Source of the DNA: BJGV01 sp964196335
Lineage (GTDB): Bacteria; Pseudomonadota; Gammaproteobacteria; Burkholderiales; Nitrosomonadaceae
Assembly (NCBI GenBank): GCA_965238155.1
Contig: OZ250175.1
Coordinates: 558,001 to 622,000, forward strand
Direction: 5' to 3'
Length of the DNA: 64,000 bases
The notes beneath the pieces are model-generated. The model made no database searches and was not told the DNA's origin. It was given only the letters and a program-made list of their open reading frames with translations. The position numbers were made by a program, and so were the translations under genes. Positions 9,221 to 18,279 of the stretch are shown here, in pieces. Numbering within the stretch: position 1 is the stretch's first letter; each line of letters opens with the position of its first letter.

Positions 9221-10564
9221 TTATTTTTTCTTTACACTAAGTCGAGTAATACCTCCCATATAAGGGTGCAGGACTTTAGGAATAGAAATACTACCATCAG
9301 AGTTTTGGTAGTTTTCTAAGATTGCTACTAAACAGCGACCCACTGCCAGACCTGACCCATTCAGAGTATGTAACAGTTCCGTTTTTCCGTATTCATTACG
9401 AAAGCGCGCCTTCATACGCCGTGCCTGGAACGCCTCACAATTGCTGCATGAAGAAATTTCTCTATAAGTATTCTGTGCTGGTAGCCAGACCTCAATATCG
9501 TAGGTTTTAGCTGCAGAAAACCCCATATCTTCAGTAGATAGCAATACTACCCGGTAAGGTAATTCTAGTTTCTGTAAAATATTCTCAGCATGGCCAACAA
9601 GCTGCTCTAGCGCTTCATAGGATTTCTGAGGATGAACAAGCTGTACAAGTTCCACCTTCTCAAATTGATGCTGGCGAATCAGGCCGCGCGTATCTTTGCC
9701 GTAGCTTCCTGCTTCAGAACGAAAACATGGGGTGAGTGTTGTAAGTTTGACAGGCAGAGAATCTAAAGAAACAATCTCATTACGTGCAGAATTAGTTAGC
9801 GGGATTTCTGAAGTAGGGATTAAATACAAATTTTCTTCTTGTAATCCTTTTCCAGATTTACTTTCTACGCTTTCATGTTTTTTCTGACAGAGCTTAAATA
9901 GATCTTCTTCAAATTTAGGTAGTTGTCCGGTTCCATACAAACTGTCCGTATTTGCCAGATATGGCACATAGGTTTCGGTATAACCATGTTCTTGAGTATG
10001 TGTGTCCAGCATGAACTGTGCCAGTGCACGGTGTAGTCGGGCAAGCCCGCCAATCATCAAGCTGAAACGTGCGCCACTGAGCTTTGTTGCAGTTCTGAAA
10101 TCCAATAACCCCAGATCTTCACCAATACTTACATGATCCTTTATTGGGAAATTAAATGAATTAGATGTTTTTTTTGTTCCCCAGTTTCGTACTTCCTTAT
10201 TTTTACCTTTAACTGGGACAGTACTGTGTGGAAGATTTGGTATTTGCCCTAAAGATTGCTGTAATTCGTGTTCAATTATATCTAGTCTTGCCTTAGTTTG
10301 ACTTAGTTCTTTATGTATTCCCTTCATTCTGTTCTTTAAGGATCCAACTTCTTCCTGTGCACTTTCATTTCCGGTCATACTAAGCTGGCCAATCTTGCGT
10401 GAAATCTTATTTCTTGTTTCTTCTAGGTTCTGTGTTTCAGTCCGTATAAGTCCACGCTCATTAATTAATTTCTGAAAGTATGTCTTATCCAATGTGAAGC
10501 CACGCGTATAAAGCTTTTTGGTCGCATCATCTAGATTAGTACGTAACAAATTGATATCTAACAT
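9221..10564 (-). CDS. serS: Seryl-tRNA synthetase
   Basis: Class II aminoacyl-tRNA synthetase charging tRNA-Ser (and tRNA-Sec). The N-terminal about 110 residues form the coiled-coil arm that binds the tRNA long variable arm. The catalytic core carries motif 2 (CFRSEAGSYGKDTRGLIR) and motif 3 (LNGSGLAVGRCLVAILENY); TSEIPLTN is the conserved serine/ATP pocket. The length, 447 residues, is slightly above the common 425-430. AGGAAA lies upstream of the ATG. It is convergent with ftsZ and downstream of rarA on the same strand. Confidence 0.96.
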   Translation of the reverse strand: MLDINLLRTNLDDATKKLYTRGFTLDKTYFQKLINERGLIRTETQNLEETRNKISRKIGQLSMTGNESAQEEVGSLKNRMKGIHKELSQTKARLDIIEHELQQSLGQIPNLPHSTVPVKGKNKEVRNWGTKKTSNSFNFPIKDHVSIGEDLGLLDFRTATKLSGARFSLMIGGLARLHRALAQFMLDTHTQEHGYTETYVPYLANTDSLYGTGQLPKFEEDLFKLCQKKHESVESKSGKGLQEENLYLIPTSEIPLTNSARNEIVSLDSLPVKLTTLTPCFRSEAGSYGKDTRGLIRQHQFEKVELVQLVHPQKSYEALEQLVGHAENILQKLELPYRVVLLSTEDMGFSAAKTYDIEVWLPAQNTYREISSCSNCEAFQARRMKARFRNEYGKTELLHTLNGSGLAVGRCLVAILENYQNSDGSISIPKVLHPYMGGITRLSVKKK

Positions 10565-10626
10565 GGAGGTATTTCCTAAATATAAGGTATTTTAATTTAT
10601 AACTTTGAGTAAACAATATTTCTCTA

Positions 10627-11946
10627 CTAGCACGGATTTCTTTTTGCTTTCTTATCTAGTTTTCGTAAATATGCTAATTTCTCAGTAATCTTTTCTTCAA
10701 ATCCACGAGAAGTCGGCATATACAACTTTACGTCTGGCATATCAGTAGGAAAATAATTTTCTCCGGCGGAGTAGGCTTCTGTATCATCATGAGCATAGCG
10801 ATACTCAGATCCAATACCTAATTTCTTCATCAGACTGGTTGGCGCATTGCGTAAATGATTGGGTACAGGATAGGACTTATTATTGCTGATAAGAGTCCGG
10901 GTTGTATTATACGCGAGGTAAGTAGCGTTGCTCTTAGGCGCACAAGCTAAATACAATACCGCTTGTGCAAGAGCAAGCTCGCCTTCGGGGCTGCCCAGGC
11001 GCTCGTATACCTCAGAGGCATTCAATGCCATCTGTAAGGCACGAGGATCAGCGAGTCCGATATCTTCGGTTGCCACACGAATTAATCTCCGCCCTATGTA
11101 TAGCGGGTCAGCACCACCGTCAAGCATACGGCACATCCAGTAAAGTGCAGCATCTGGATCAGAGCCGCGCGTAGATTTATGTAGTGCAGAAATCTGGTCA
11201 TAAAATTCATCCCCGCCCTTATCAAAATGGTGTGAGGCATAAGTAAGCATATTACGAACATAGTCCGCATTAATATCTACAATTTTCTCGGTTTCAGCTG
11301 CAATTCTTGTTTGTTCCAGTAAATTTAGTAAACGTCGCGCATCTCCGTCAGCAAATCCTATCAGTAGACACTTCGCATCATTGGATAAACTTAATCCTCT
11401 CAAGGCAGACTCTCCTGCCCGATTAAACAAAATACCAAGATCATTTTCTGATAGTGCTTTAAGTACATAAACATGAGCACGTGATAAAAGTGCGCTGTTG
11501 ACTTCGAATGACGGATTCTCGGTAGTAGCGCCAACAAATGTTACAAGTCCTTTTTCAACGTAGGGCAAGAATGCATCTTGTTGAGATTTGTTGAAGCGAT
11601 GTACTTCATCTACGAACAAAATGGTGTGTCGGTTCGACTGTTGCAACGTCATATGAGCTAATTCAATTGCATCACGGATATCCTTAACTCCTGACAATAC
11701 TGCTGATAATGCTATAAAATTAGCGTCAAATTTAAGTGCCATTAGTCTTGCTAGCGTAGTTTTACCGGTTCCGGGAGGCCCCCATAGGATCATTGAATGG
11801 GGTTTTCCAGATTTAAATGCAATATACAAGGGTTTGCCTGGACCAAGCAAATGAGCCTGACCAATTACATCTTCCAGCTTTTGTGGGCGTAATTGTTCTG
11901 CTAACGGGGCAGTAGAAATATTTTGCTTCTCAAACAAGTCAGTCAC
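10627..11946 (-). CDS. rarA: Replication-associated recombination protein A
   Basis: AAA+ ATPase of the clamp-loader group (RarA/MgsA/WRNIP1) acting at stalled replication forks. The 439 residues show Walker A GPPGTGKTT (about 55-63), Walker B/sensor region FVDEVHRFNKSQQD and sensor 1 VGATTENPSFEVN, then the C-terminal tetramerisation domain with HYAHDDTEAYSAGENYFP-type sequence (RYAHDDTEAY here). The start overlaps the lolA stop by 8 bp, so the two are probably co-transcribed; lolA-rarA-serS is a familiar proteobacterial order. Confidence 0.95.
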   Translation of the reverse strand: MTDLFEKQNISTAPLAEQLRPQKLEDVIGQAHLLGPGKPLYIAFKSGKPHSMILWGPPGTGKTTLARLMALKFDANFIALSAVLSGVKDIRDAIELAHMTLQQSNRHTILFVDEVHRFNKSQQDAFLPYVEKGLVTFVGATTENPSFEVNSALLSRAHVYVLKALSENDLGILFNRAGESALRGLSLSNDAKCLLIGFADGDARRLLNLLEQTRIAAETEKIVDINADYVRNMLTYASHHFDKGGDEFYDQISALHKSTRGSDPDAALYWMCRMLDGGADPLYIGRRLIRVATEDIGLADPRALQMALNASEVYERLGSPEGELALAQAVLYLACAPKSNATYLAYNTTRTLISNNKSYPVPNHLRNAPTSLMKKLGIGSEYRYAHDDTEAYSAGENYFPTDMPDVKLYMPTSRGFEEKITEKLAYLRKLDKKAKRNPC

Positions 11947-12562
11947 TAATTACATCCGAATTCTTGGGTGGGGTAAATTTGAATAGTTCTGGCTCTAGAT
12001 GTGGATTTTTTTCCATTCCTGAGAAGATAATAACTGTTGTCTGGCCAAAATGATCATGCAGGACAACTTTTTTTAGAACACCTGTTGGTGTAAATCCCAA
12101 TCGTACCGATTCAAATGATCCTTCTCTTACTTTAGGCTTGGCTTCTAACCATTCTAGTTCTCCCTGTAAGCCAATTTCGTCCAGGTCGAAATTTGATTCG
12201 ATGGTATTCTCACCAGCAAGTAGTGCGGCCGGGCTACTACCAATAGCTATATCCAGTTTCCGGACCGTTACTTGGTTCAGATCAATATCATAAAACCATA
12301 CTGTTTCACCATCTCCGATAATTAATTGCTCATATGGATTTTCATAATGCCATCTAAATTTTCCGGGGCGTTCAAATTGCATGGTGCCACTTGCTTCTTG
12401 TATTATTTTTGCATTCTTATCAAGCAAAATTTGTGAAAACATGGCGCGTGATTTACGCACATCTTTAACAAATGATTCTAAACTGTTCATGGCACCAGCC
12501 TGTACCATACAAGGAAGAATTAAGAGAGACAGGAAATAAAAAGTTCGTTGATAAATATTCAT
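11939..12562 (-). CDS. lolA: Outer-membrane lipoprotein carrier LolA
   Basis: Periplasmic chaperone that shuttles lipoproteins from the LolCDE complex to LolB. A signal peptide covers about residues 1-22 (hydrophobic FYFLSLLILPCMVQAGA). The mature part has the LolA hallmarks: SRAMFSQ in the first strand, ASGTMQFERPGKFRWHYENP (the conserved Arg/Trp patch) and DLNQVTVRKLD. The length is 207 residues. It sits 69 bp downstream of ftsK and overlaps rarA, the ftsK-lolA-rarA arrangement common in proteobacteria. Confidence 0.94.
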   Translation of the reverse strand: MNIYQRTFYFLSLLILPCMVQAGAMNSLESFVKDVRKSRAMFSQILLDKNAKIIQEASGTMQFERPGKFRWHYENPYEQLIIGDGETVWFYDIDLNQVTVRKLDIAIGSSPAALLAGENTIESNFDLDEIGLQGELEWLEAKPKVREGSFESVRLGFTPTGVLKKVVLHDHFGQTTVIIFSGMEKNPHLEPELFKFTPPKNSDVISD

Positions 12563-12631
12563 TGCACTTTTGGTATGGAAATTATTCGTGAATTACTCTA
12601 GAAAAATAATAAATTTATTTAGAGAAGCTAT

Positions 12632-14914
12632 TTATTCATTCGAGTCTTGAACCAAGATCTCTCTATTACCATTACTTTGCATGGCAGACACTAGCCCGCT
12701 GTTTTCCATCTTTTCAATTAACCGTGCTGCGCGGTTATAACCAATTCGCAGATGTCTTTGTACAAGTGAGATTGAAGCACGACGAGATTTCATTACAACT
12801 GCAACAGCATCCTTGTATAACGGGTCAAACTCACCATCTTCTTTTAAAGTTATTATGCCATTCTCATCATTCTCCCTGCCCCCTTCTTCGAAGGAATCAA
12901 GCACGCCATCTACAAAGTGTGGTTCACCATTCATTTTAAGATGTTCGACTACCCGATGTACTTCCTGATCAGAGACAAAAGCGCCATGCACTCTTTGCGG
13001 ATAGCCGGTTCCAGGAGGAAGATAGAGCATATCTCCTTGTCCTAATAACGTTTCAGCACCCATTTGGTCGAGGATAGTTCGTGAATCTACCCTGCTTGAA
13101 ACCTGAAACGCAACTCGTGTCGGAATATTCGCTTTTATCAGGCCAGTGATAACATCTACTGATGGTCGTTGAGTAGCAAGCAGCAAATGTATCCCTGCTG
13201 CCCGAGCTTTCTGAGCAAGTCTTGTTATTAACTCTTCTACTTTCTTACCTACCACCATCATCAGGTCTGCTAGTTCGTCAATGATTACCACAATCAATGG
13301 CATCTCCTCTAATGGTTCTGGCATGTCAGGCGTCAGACTGAATGGATTAGTTAGTGGGGCCTCGTTTTTAACCGCATCACGGATTTTCTGATTGTAACCA
13401 CCTATATTACGTACTCCTAACAACGACATTAGCTTATATCGTCGTTCCATTTCTGCTACACACCAGCGTAATGCATTTGCTGCTTGGCGCATGTCAGTTA
13501 CAACTGGTGCTAATAAGTGTGGAATACCCTCATAGACAGAGAGCTCTAGCATTTTCGGATCCACCAGAATCAGGCGTACCTGTTCAGGTGTTGCCTTATA
13601 AATTAGACTTAGGATCATGGCATTAATTGCTACTGATTTGCCCGATCCTGTAGTTCCTGCTACAAGCACATGTGGCATTTTTACAAGATCAACTACAACT
13701 GGATGTCCTCCAATATCTTTTCCTAACGCAATCGTTAACGGTGAAGTCATATCAGCATAGGATTGCGAACTAAAGACTTCGGACAGCCGTACTATTTGTC
13801 GCTTGGGATTAGGGATTTCCAGACCCATGCTTGTTTTGCCAGGAATAATTTCGACAACACGTATGCTCGCTACTGACAGTGCTCGTGCCAGGTCCTTTAC
13901 CAGGTTGAGAATCTGGCTTCCTTTTACTCCTACTGCAGGTTCAATTTCGTAGCGGGTAATAACCGGACCAGGATAAGCAGCAACCACTTTAACTTCCACA
14001 CCGAAATCGATTAACTTGCGTTCAATCAGACGTGATGTAAATTCAAGTGTATCAGTAGATAGTATTTCTATATCTTTTTCTGGTTCATCCAATAAATGCA
14101 GAGGTGGTAATGGTGAATCTGGTAGATCAGCAAACAAAGGAGACTGCTTTTCTTTGACTTCACGTGGTGATTTCAGAATTGTACTAACGGGTGGAGCAAT
14201 ATAAAGTGGCGGGTGATCCTCAAAACGTTTTTTCTCTACTTCCACCATTTCTTTACGTTTTATCATCGAAACTGTGCCCATGCGTCTATCTTTCCTGTCT
14301 TGCCAATTATTTTTAAGACCAAAGAAGAAATTTTCAATTATACCTCCTAGCTTCTCAACAAGGCGTACCCATGAAAGCCCTGTAAATAAGCTAAAACCAA
14401 TAGCAAGCAGTATTAACAAAGCAAGAGTCGATCCGGTAAAACCTAGCGCCTGAGATAGACTTTTTGCGATTATATTACCCAACATCCCACCAGACTCATG
14501 GGGTAAGAATATGTTAGGAGTATAAAGCTGAAGTGCTTCAAGCCCACTGCTTGCAACCAGAAAAGCAATAAAACCTGCTGCTGAGACTAGTAACGGACGC
14601 CGGTCAAAAATTCCTACTGTATCAATACTTCGATAACCCCACGATACCAGGTAGATGAAAAATAACACCCAAAACCATGCAGAAACACCAAACAAATACA
14701 AAAGTAAATCAGCTAACCATGCTCCTACATGTCCACCGGGGTTTTGTATAAGACTATATCCACTAGCATGTGACCAGCCAGGATCGGTACGGTCGTAACC
14801 ATAAAATATTAGTACCAGATAAAGTGCAACACCCAATAATGCCAGCGAGCTGGATTCGCGTAGCAGCCTTATGATCTTTGGTGGAAGTGGATTTGACTCA
14901 GTTTTTTTTGCCAT
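12632..14914 (-). CDS. ftsK: DNA translocase FtsK
   Basis: Septum-anchored dsDNA pump that clears chromosome dimers with XerCD. The 760 residues comprise four to five N-terminal transmembrane segments (within about 20-190), a short linker, then alpha/beta RecA-like motor domains with Walker A GTTGSGKS (near residue 425) and Walker B VVIIDELADLMMV, and a C-terminal gamma winged-helix (residues about 695-755; SLVQRHLRIGYNRAARLIE) that reads KOPS. The linker is short compared with E. coli FtsK, as is normal outside enterics. Confidence 0.96.
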   Translation of the reverse strand: MAKKTESNPLPPKIIRLLRESSSLALLGVALYLVLIFYGYDRTDPGWSHASGYSLIQNPGGHVGAWLADLLLYLFGVSAWFWVLFFIYLVSWGYRSIDTVGIFDRRPLLVSAAGFIAFLVASSGLEALQLYTPNIFLPHESGGMLGNIIAKSLSQALGFTGSTLALLILLAIGFSLFTGLSWVRLVEKLGGIIENFFFGLKNNWQDRKDRRMGTVSMIKRKEMVEVEKKRFEDHPPLYIAPPVSTILKSPREVKEKQSPLFADLPDSPLPPLHLLDEPEKDIEILSTDTLEFTSRLIERKLIDFGVEVKVVAAYPGPVITRYEIEPAVGVKGSQILNLVKDLARALSVASIRVVEIIPGKTSMGLEIPNPKRQIVRLSEVFSSQSYADMTSPLTIALGKDIGGHPVVVDLVKMPHVLVAGTTGSGKSVAINAMILSLIYKATPEQVRLILVDPKMLELSVYEGIPHLLAPVVTDMRQAANALRWCVAEMERRYKLMSLLGVRNIGGYNQKIRDAVKNEAPLTNPFSLTPDMPEPLEEMPLIVVIIDELADLMMVVGKKVEELITRLAQKARAAGIHLLLATQRPSVDVITGLIKANIPTRVAFQVSSRVDSRTILDQMGAETLLGQGDMLYLPPGTGYPQRVHGAFVSDQEVHRVVEHLKMNGEPHFVDGVLDSFEEGGRENDENGIITLKEDGEFDPLYKDAVAVVMKSRRASISLVQRHLRIGYNRAARLIEKMENSGLVSAMQSNGNREILVQDSNE

Positions 14915-15041
14915 CGACTTGTTACCGAGACTTATTAATGGTATCGAGGGAAAATAAACCTTGATTGTTTAGGGTTAAATTGACCACAAAAAACTCTTAT
15001 ACGGAAGCTACTGAGCTTTAAGGAAGCCGATGTTCGTTTTT

Positions 15042-15758
15042 TTAGACATTTGTACTGTGGGCATGAGCACGTCCTATTTCTTGTGCATATACTTCAAGTT
15101 TGTGATGAAGAACTATGCTTCTTCTTTCGATACTGATGTATTCGCCGTCAACTAAATCTCGCATTACTCGGGTCACCATTTCACGTGATGCACCAACCAT
15201 TCTTGCAATATCCTGATGAGTAAGTTTGTCGTCAATTACTAATGTATCTCCTTGTTTCTCTGAAAACTCTAGTAATGCCTGGGCCACTCTTCCATATACG
15301 TTGACAAGAGCCAGGCTTTCTATTTTTCTATCCGCTTCTCTTAGCTTCTGTACCAGACCAAGCATGATTTGCATTGATAAGGCCGGGCTTTCAGCAAGAC
15401 ATTTCCTAAAATCATCTTTTCGGATCATCATAAGTTCGCAGGGGCCACGTGTAACAATGTCTGCAGAACGCGGGTGGTCATCAATTAAAGCCATTTCACC
15501 AAAAATATCCCCTTGCTCAAGTAGCGACAGAATTACTTCTTTACCATCTATATCCACGATACTTACTTTTACGCTCCCAGTAAGAATTATGTAAAGAGAA
15601 TCCGCTTTATCACCAGCAGAAAGGATAAAAGTATTTTTTGGATAATCTCTTGTATTTACTACGTCTGCTAATAACTCGATCAATTCAGACGATAGTGAGG
15701 AAAAAAGGGGAACGTCATGTAACGCTGCAGAAATATGTTCTTTGGTTAATTTTTCCAT
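15042..15758 (-). CDS. Crp/Fnr-family transcriptional regulator
   Basis: A 238-residue regulator with an N-terminal cyclic-nucleotide-binding fold (about 15-130; GDIFGEMALIDDHPRSADIV is the phosphate-binding-cassette region) and a C-terminal winged helix-turn-helix (about 165-215; LTHQDIARMVGASREMVTRV). The conserved Gly-Glu and Arg of a cNMP pocket are present, but ligand identity cannot be told. The N-terminal cysteines of an Fnr iron-sulfur cluster are absent, so it is not Fnr. It lies between ftsK and glcF on the same strand with gaps of more than 120 bp each side; a role in controlling either neighbour is only speculation. Confidence 0.88.
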   Translation of the reverse strand: MEKLTKEHISAALHDVPLFSSLSSELIELLADVVNTRDYPKNTFILSAGDKADSLYIILTGSVKVSIVDIDGKEVILSLLEQGDIFGEMALIDDHPRSADIVTRGPCELMMIRKDDFRKCLAESPALSMQIMLGLVQKLREADRKIESLALVNVYGRVAQALLEFSEKQGDTLVIDDKLTHQDIARMVGASREMVTRVMRDLVDGEYISIERRSIVLHHKLEVYAQEIGRAHAHSTNV

Positions 15759-15893
15759 GTGGATAATTTCTCCATTTGATTGAAGTGGTCAGTGCAGATT
15801 ATTTTTCTGCCATATTTCTCGCTGCAAATTTAGAAGTCTAAGCATAATAGCCATTCTACCATTCTGTTGGGAAATGCAAACACTATCTATATA

Positions 15894-17150
15894 TTAATAA
15901 CTGCGTAGTTTCTCATCTAGTATCTCGATCCAATGCTTAATTATCAATGGCGTACCACTTTGTAGGTGCGTAAGACAACCAATATTTGCAGTAACTATCT
16001 GAGCAGGTTTACTAGATTCAAGTGTTTTTATTTTATTTTCCAGTAACTGTTTAGACAATTGAGGCTGCAGGATTGAATAAGTTCCTGCTGAACCACAACA
16101 AATATGACCATCTTGAACAAAAGTTAAATCGAATCCTGCTGTTGTTAGAATATTTTCTACTACCCCATGAATCTGAAGCCCATGTTGTAAAGTACAAGGA
16201 GAATGGAAAGCTAAATTTGATCTTTTAGTACAAGATCCCGTGTTATTGAAAAGGGGAGTGAGTTTTTCAGCCTCATCTTCTAAAATTTCACTAATGTCTT
16301 TGGTTAGCTCCGAAATGCGTGCTGCCTTTTCTGCATAGATATGATCATGGCTCAAATAATGCCCGTATTCTTTTACAGTTACGCCACAACCACTTGCTGT
16401 CATTACAATAGCTTCAACTCCATGGTCTACATGGTTATTAAAATACGGCCACCAAGCGTCTATATTACGTCGCATATAATCCAGACCTTCTTGCTGGGCG
16501 TTTAGATGGTAAGAAATTGCACCGCAACAACTTGCTTTTTTTACTTTAATTAGTGAAATACCAATCTTATCTAATATTCGTGCAGTAGCGGTATTGATAT
16601 TGGGGGCTATTGCAGGTTGCACACAACCGTCAAGAACCAACATTTTGCGTTTATGTCTTGCTGGCGGCCATACCCCTGCGTCTCTGGCTTTAGAAGGTAC
16701 TGAATTTCGAATTCTTTTTGGTAATAAGGATCTGACAGCCTGTCCTATTTTGAGTAGTATCATGAAAATGCCAGGGTTGGGTAATATCTGCCGCAGAGCG
16801 TATCTTATTGTCTTAGTCCTTACACTACGTTCAACTTGTTTTTCAACAACATTACGACATATATCTACTAATCTCCCATAGCGTACTCCGGATGGACATA
16901 CAGTCTCACATGCTCGGCAGGTGAGACAGCGATCCAGATGTAATTGAGTTTTTTGGGTTGCTACCCGCCCTTCTAGTACTTCCTTCATAAGATAAATACG
17001 TCCACGTGGGCTATCTAGCTCATCGTCCAGTAACTGATAAGTCGGACAAGTAGCTAAACAGAAGCCACAATGGACACAGGTTCGAAGTATAGCGTCAGCC
17101 ACTCTTCCTTCATGGGTATCTTTGATTAAGTCAGCCAGATTGGTCTGCAT
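15894..17150 (-). CDS. glcF: Glycolate oxidase iron-sulfur subunit GlcF
   Basis: The iron-sulfur subunit passes electrons from the flavin subunits GlcD/GlcE of membrane-associated glycolate oxidase. Two [4Fe-4S] motifs are visible: CVHCGFCLATCP (about 25-36) and CLTCRACETVCP (about 75-86). The C-terminal half carries two CCG-type domains, with CCGAISYHL and CCGSAGTYS. The length is 418 residues. It follows glcE by 3 bp, completing glcD-glcE-glcF in one operon. Substrate could be another 2-hydroxy acid, but the three-subunit set plus the neighbouring reductase favours glycolate. Confidence 0.93.
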   Translation of the reverse strand: MQTNLADLIKDTHEGRVADAILRTCVHCGFCLATCPTYQLLDDELDSPRGRIYLMKEVLEGRVATQKTQLHLDRCLTCRACETVCPSGVRYGRLVDICRNVVEKQVERSVRTKTIRYALRQILPNPGIFMILLKIGQAVRSLLPKRIRNSVPSKARDAGVWPPARHKRKMLVLDGCVQPAIAPNINTATARILDKIGISLIKVKKASCCGAISYHLNAQQEGLDYMRRNIDAWWPYFNNHVDHGVEAIVMTASGCGVTVKEYGHYLSHDHIYAEKAARISELTKDISEILEDEAEKLTPLFNNTGSCTKRSNLAFHSPCTLQHGLQIHGVVENILTTAGFDLTFVQDGHICCGSAGTYSILQPQLSKQLLENKIKTLESSKPAQIVTANIGCLTHLQSGTPLIIKHWIEILDEKLRSY

Positions 17151-17153
17151 TTC

Positions 17154-18236
17154 TTACAGTTCCCGATACATTCGGCCGGGATTAAATATACCTGCAGGAT
17201 CAAATTTTTCTTTTATACGTTGGTATATTTTTATCATCTGGGACCCGGGAGGATGAAAGACAGAATCAGATTTCCTGTTACTACGGAATAGCGTAGCATT
17301 TCCATCCGCCAGGCTTGATTCTGAGCGAACAACACTTTCTTCAGTATTCATATCTTCACCACTACAAGCCAACCAGCGTAGTGCTCCACCCCACTCAATT
17401 AACTGTTGCCCCGGCAACTTTAGTGGCGAAGTATTGGACTTTAAGGACAAACGCCATAGTGAGCTGCCAGACTGAAAAAATGTGTGGGTTTGTTCGCGTA
17501 TCGAATTCCAAAAGGTAGATCCGTCGGATATCAATTCGCCGCCCAGTTTAGTGTGGGCTGCACGTACAGCAGACTCAGCACCAGAAAGTCTCAATGTCAG
17601 GCTATTCTCATAGAAACACGTTGCGGAAATTGGTAGTGGTTTTCCCGCCCATTGATTCATTTTTTCAATAGCTGCCGCTTCTTTCATTTGCATACGTAAT
17701 GTTAGTTCAATAGGTGGTATTGGCAGTACCTTGATAGAAACCTCTAGTAGTAATCCAAGTGTTCCCATTGAGCCTGTCATCAAACGTGAAATGTCATATC
17801 CGGCAACATTCTTCATGACTTGCCCACCAAAATGCAGGTTGTTTCCATTACCATCTATCATACGTACTCCTAATACAAAATCCCGGGTAGCGCCGACAAA
17901 TGCTCTGCGCGGACCAGATAATCCACTGGCTACACAACCACCGAGAGTGGCTTCAGGCCCAAAATGGGGTGGTTCGAAGCCTAGCATTTGATTTTGTTTT
18001 TGTAATTCAGTTTCAAGGTCAGCCAGGGAAGTGCCAGCGCGTGCAGTCACTACCAGCTCGGTCGGATCGTAATTAATAATTCCAGTATAAGCTGCAGCAC
18101 TAAGAATATCATGACCATCTCTATTAATATTGTTGCCATAAAAGTCTTTACTACCTCCGCCACATACAAATAATGGAGTTTTACACTTTGCTGCTGCGCG
18201 AATGGTATTTGTATACTGGCCAATAATATCTTGCAT
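17154..18236 (-). CDS. glcE: Glycolate oxidase FAD-binding subunit GlcE
   Basis: FAD-binding (PCMH/VAO-type) subunit. The pattern VCGGGSKDFYGN, the pyrophosphate-contact block GPEATLGGCVASGLSGPRR and DFVLGVRMIDGNG are characteristic. The open frame extends upstream to 18347, inside the 3' end of glcD, but I chose ATG at 18236 (MQDIIGQYTN...), which gives 360 residues, the usual GlcE length; the Shine-Dalgarno is weak. It is located between glcD and glcF. The C-terminus ends FDPAGIFNPGRMY, the normal family ending. Confidence 0.9.
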   Translation of the reverse strand: MQDIIGQYTNTIRAAAKCKTPLFVCGGGSKDFYGNNINRDGHDILSAAAYTGIINYDPTELVVTARAGTSLADLETELQKQNQMLGFEPPHFGPEATLGGCVASGLSGPRRAFVGATRDFVLGVRMIDGNGNNLHFGGQVMKNVAGYDISRLMTGSMGTLGLLLEVSIKVLPIPPIELTLRMQMKEAAAIEKMNQWAGKPLPISATCFYENSLTLRLSGAESAVRAAHTKLGGELISDGSTFWNSIREQTHTFFQSGSSLWRLSLKSNTSPLKLPGQQLIEWGGALRWLACSGEDMNTEESVVRSESSLADGNATLFRSNRKSDSVFHPPGSQMIKIYQRIKEKFDPAGIFNPGRMYREL

Positions 18237-18279
18237 GGATTTTATTTTAAGACTTGTCTTAATTCGTTCAGTCAGTTTT

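Noticed and set aside
15042..15758. The Crp/Fnr-like regulator as Fnr, an oxygen sensor
   Set aside because: The N-terminal cysteine cluster needed for an iron-sulfur sensor is absent.
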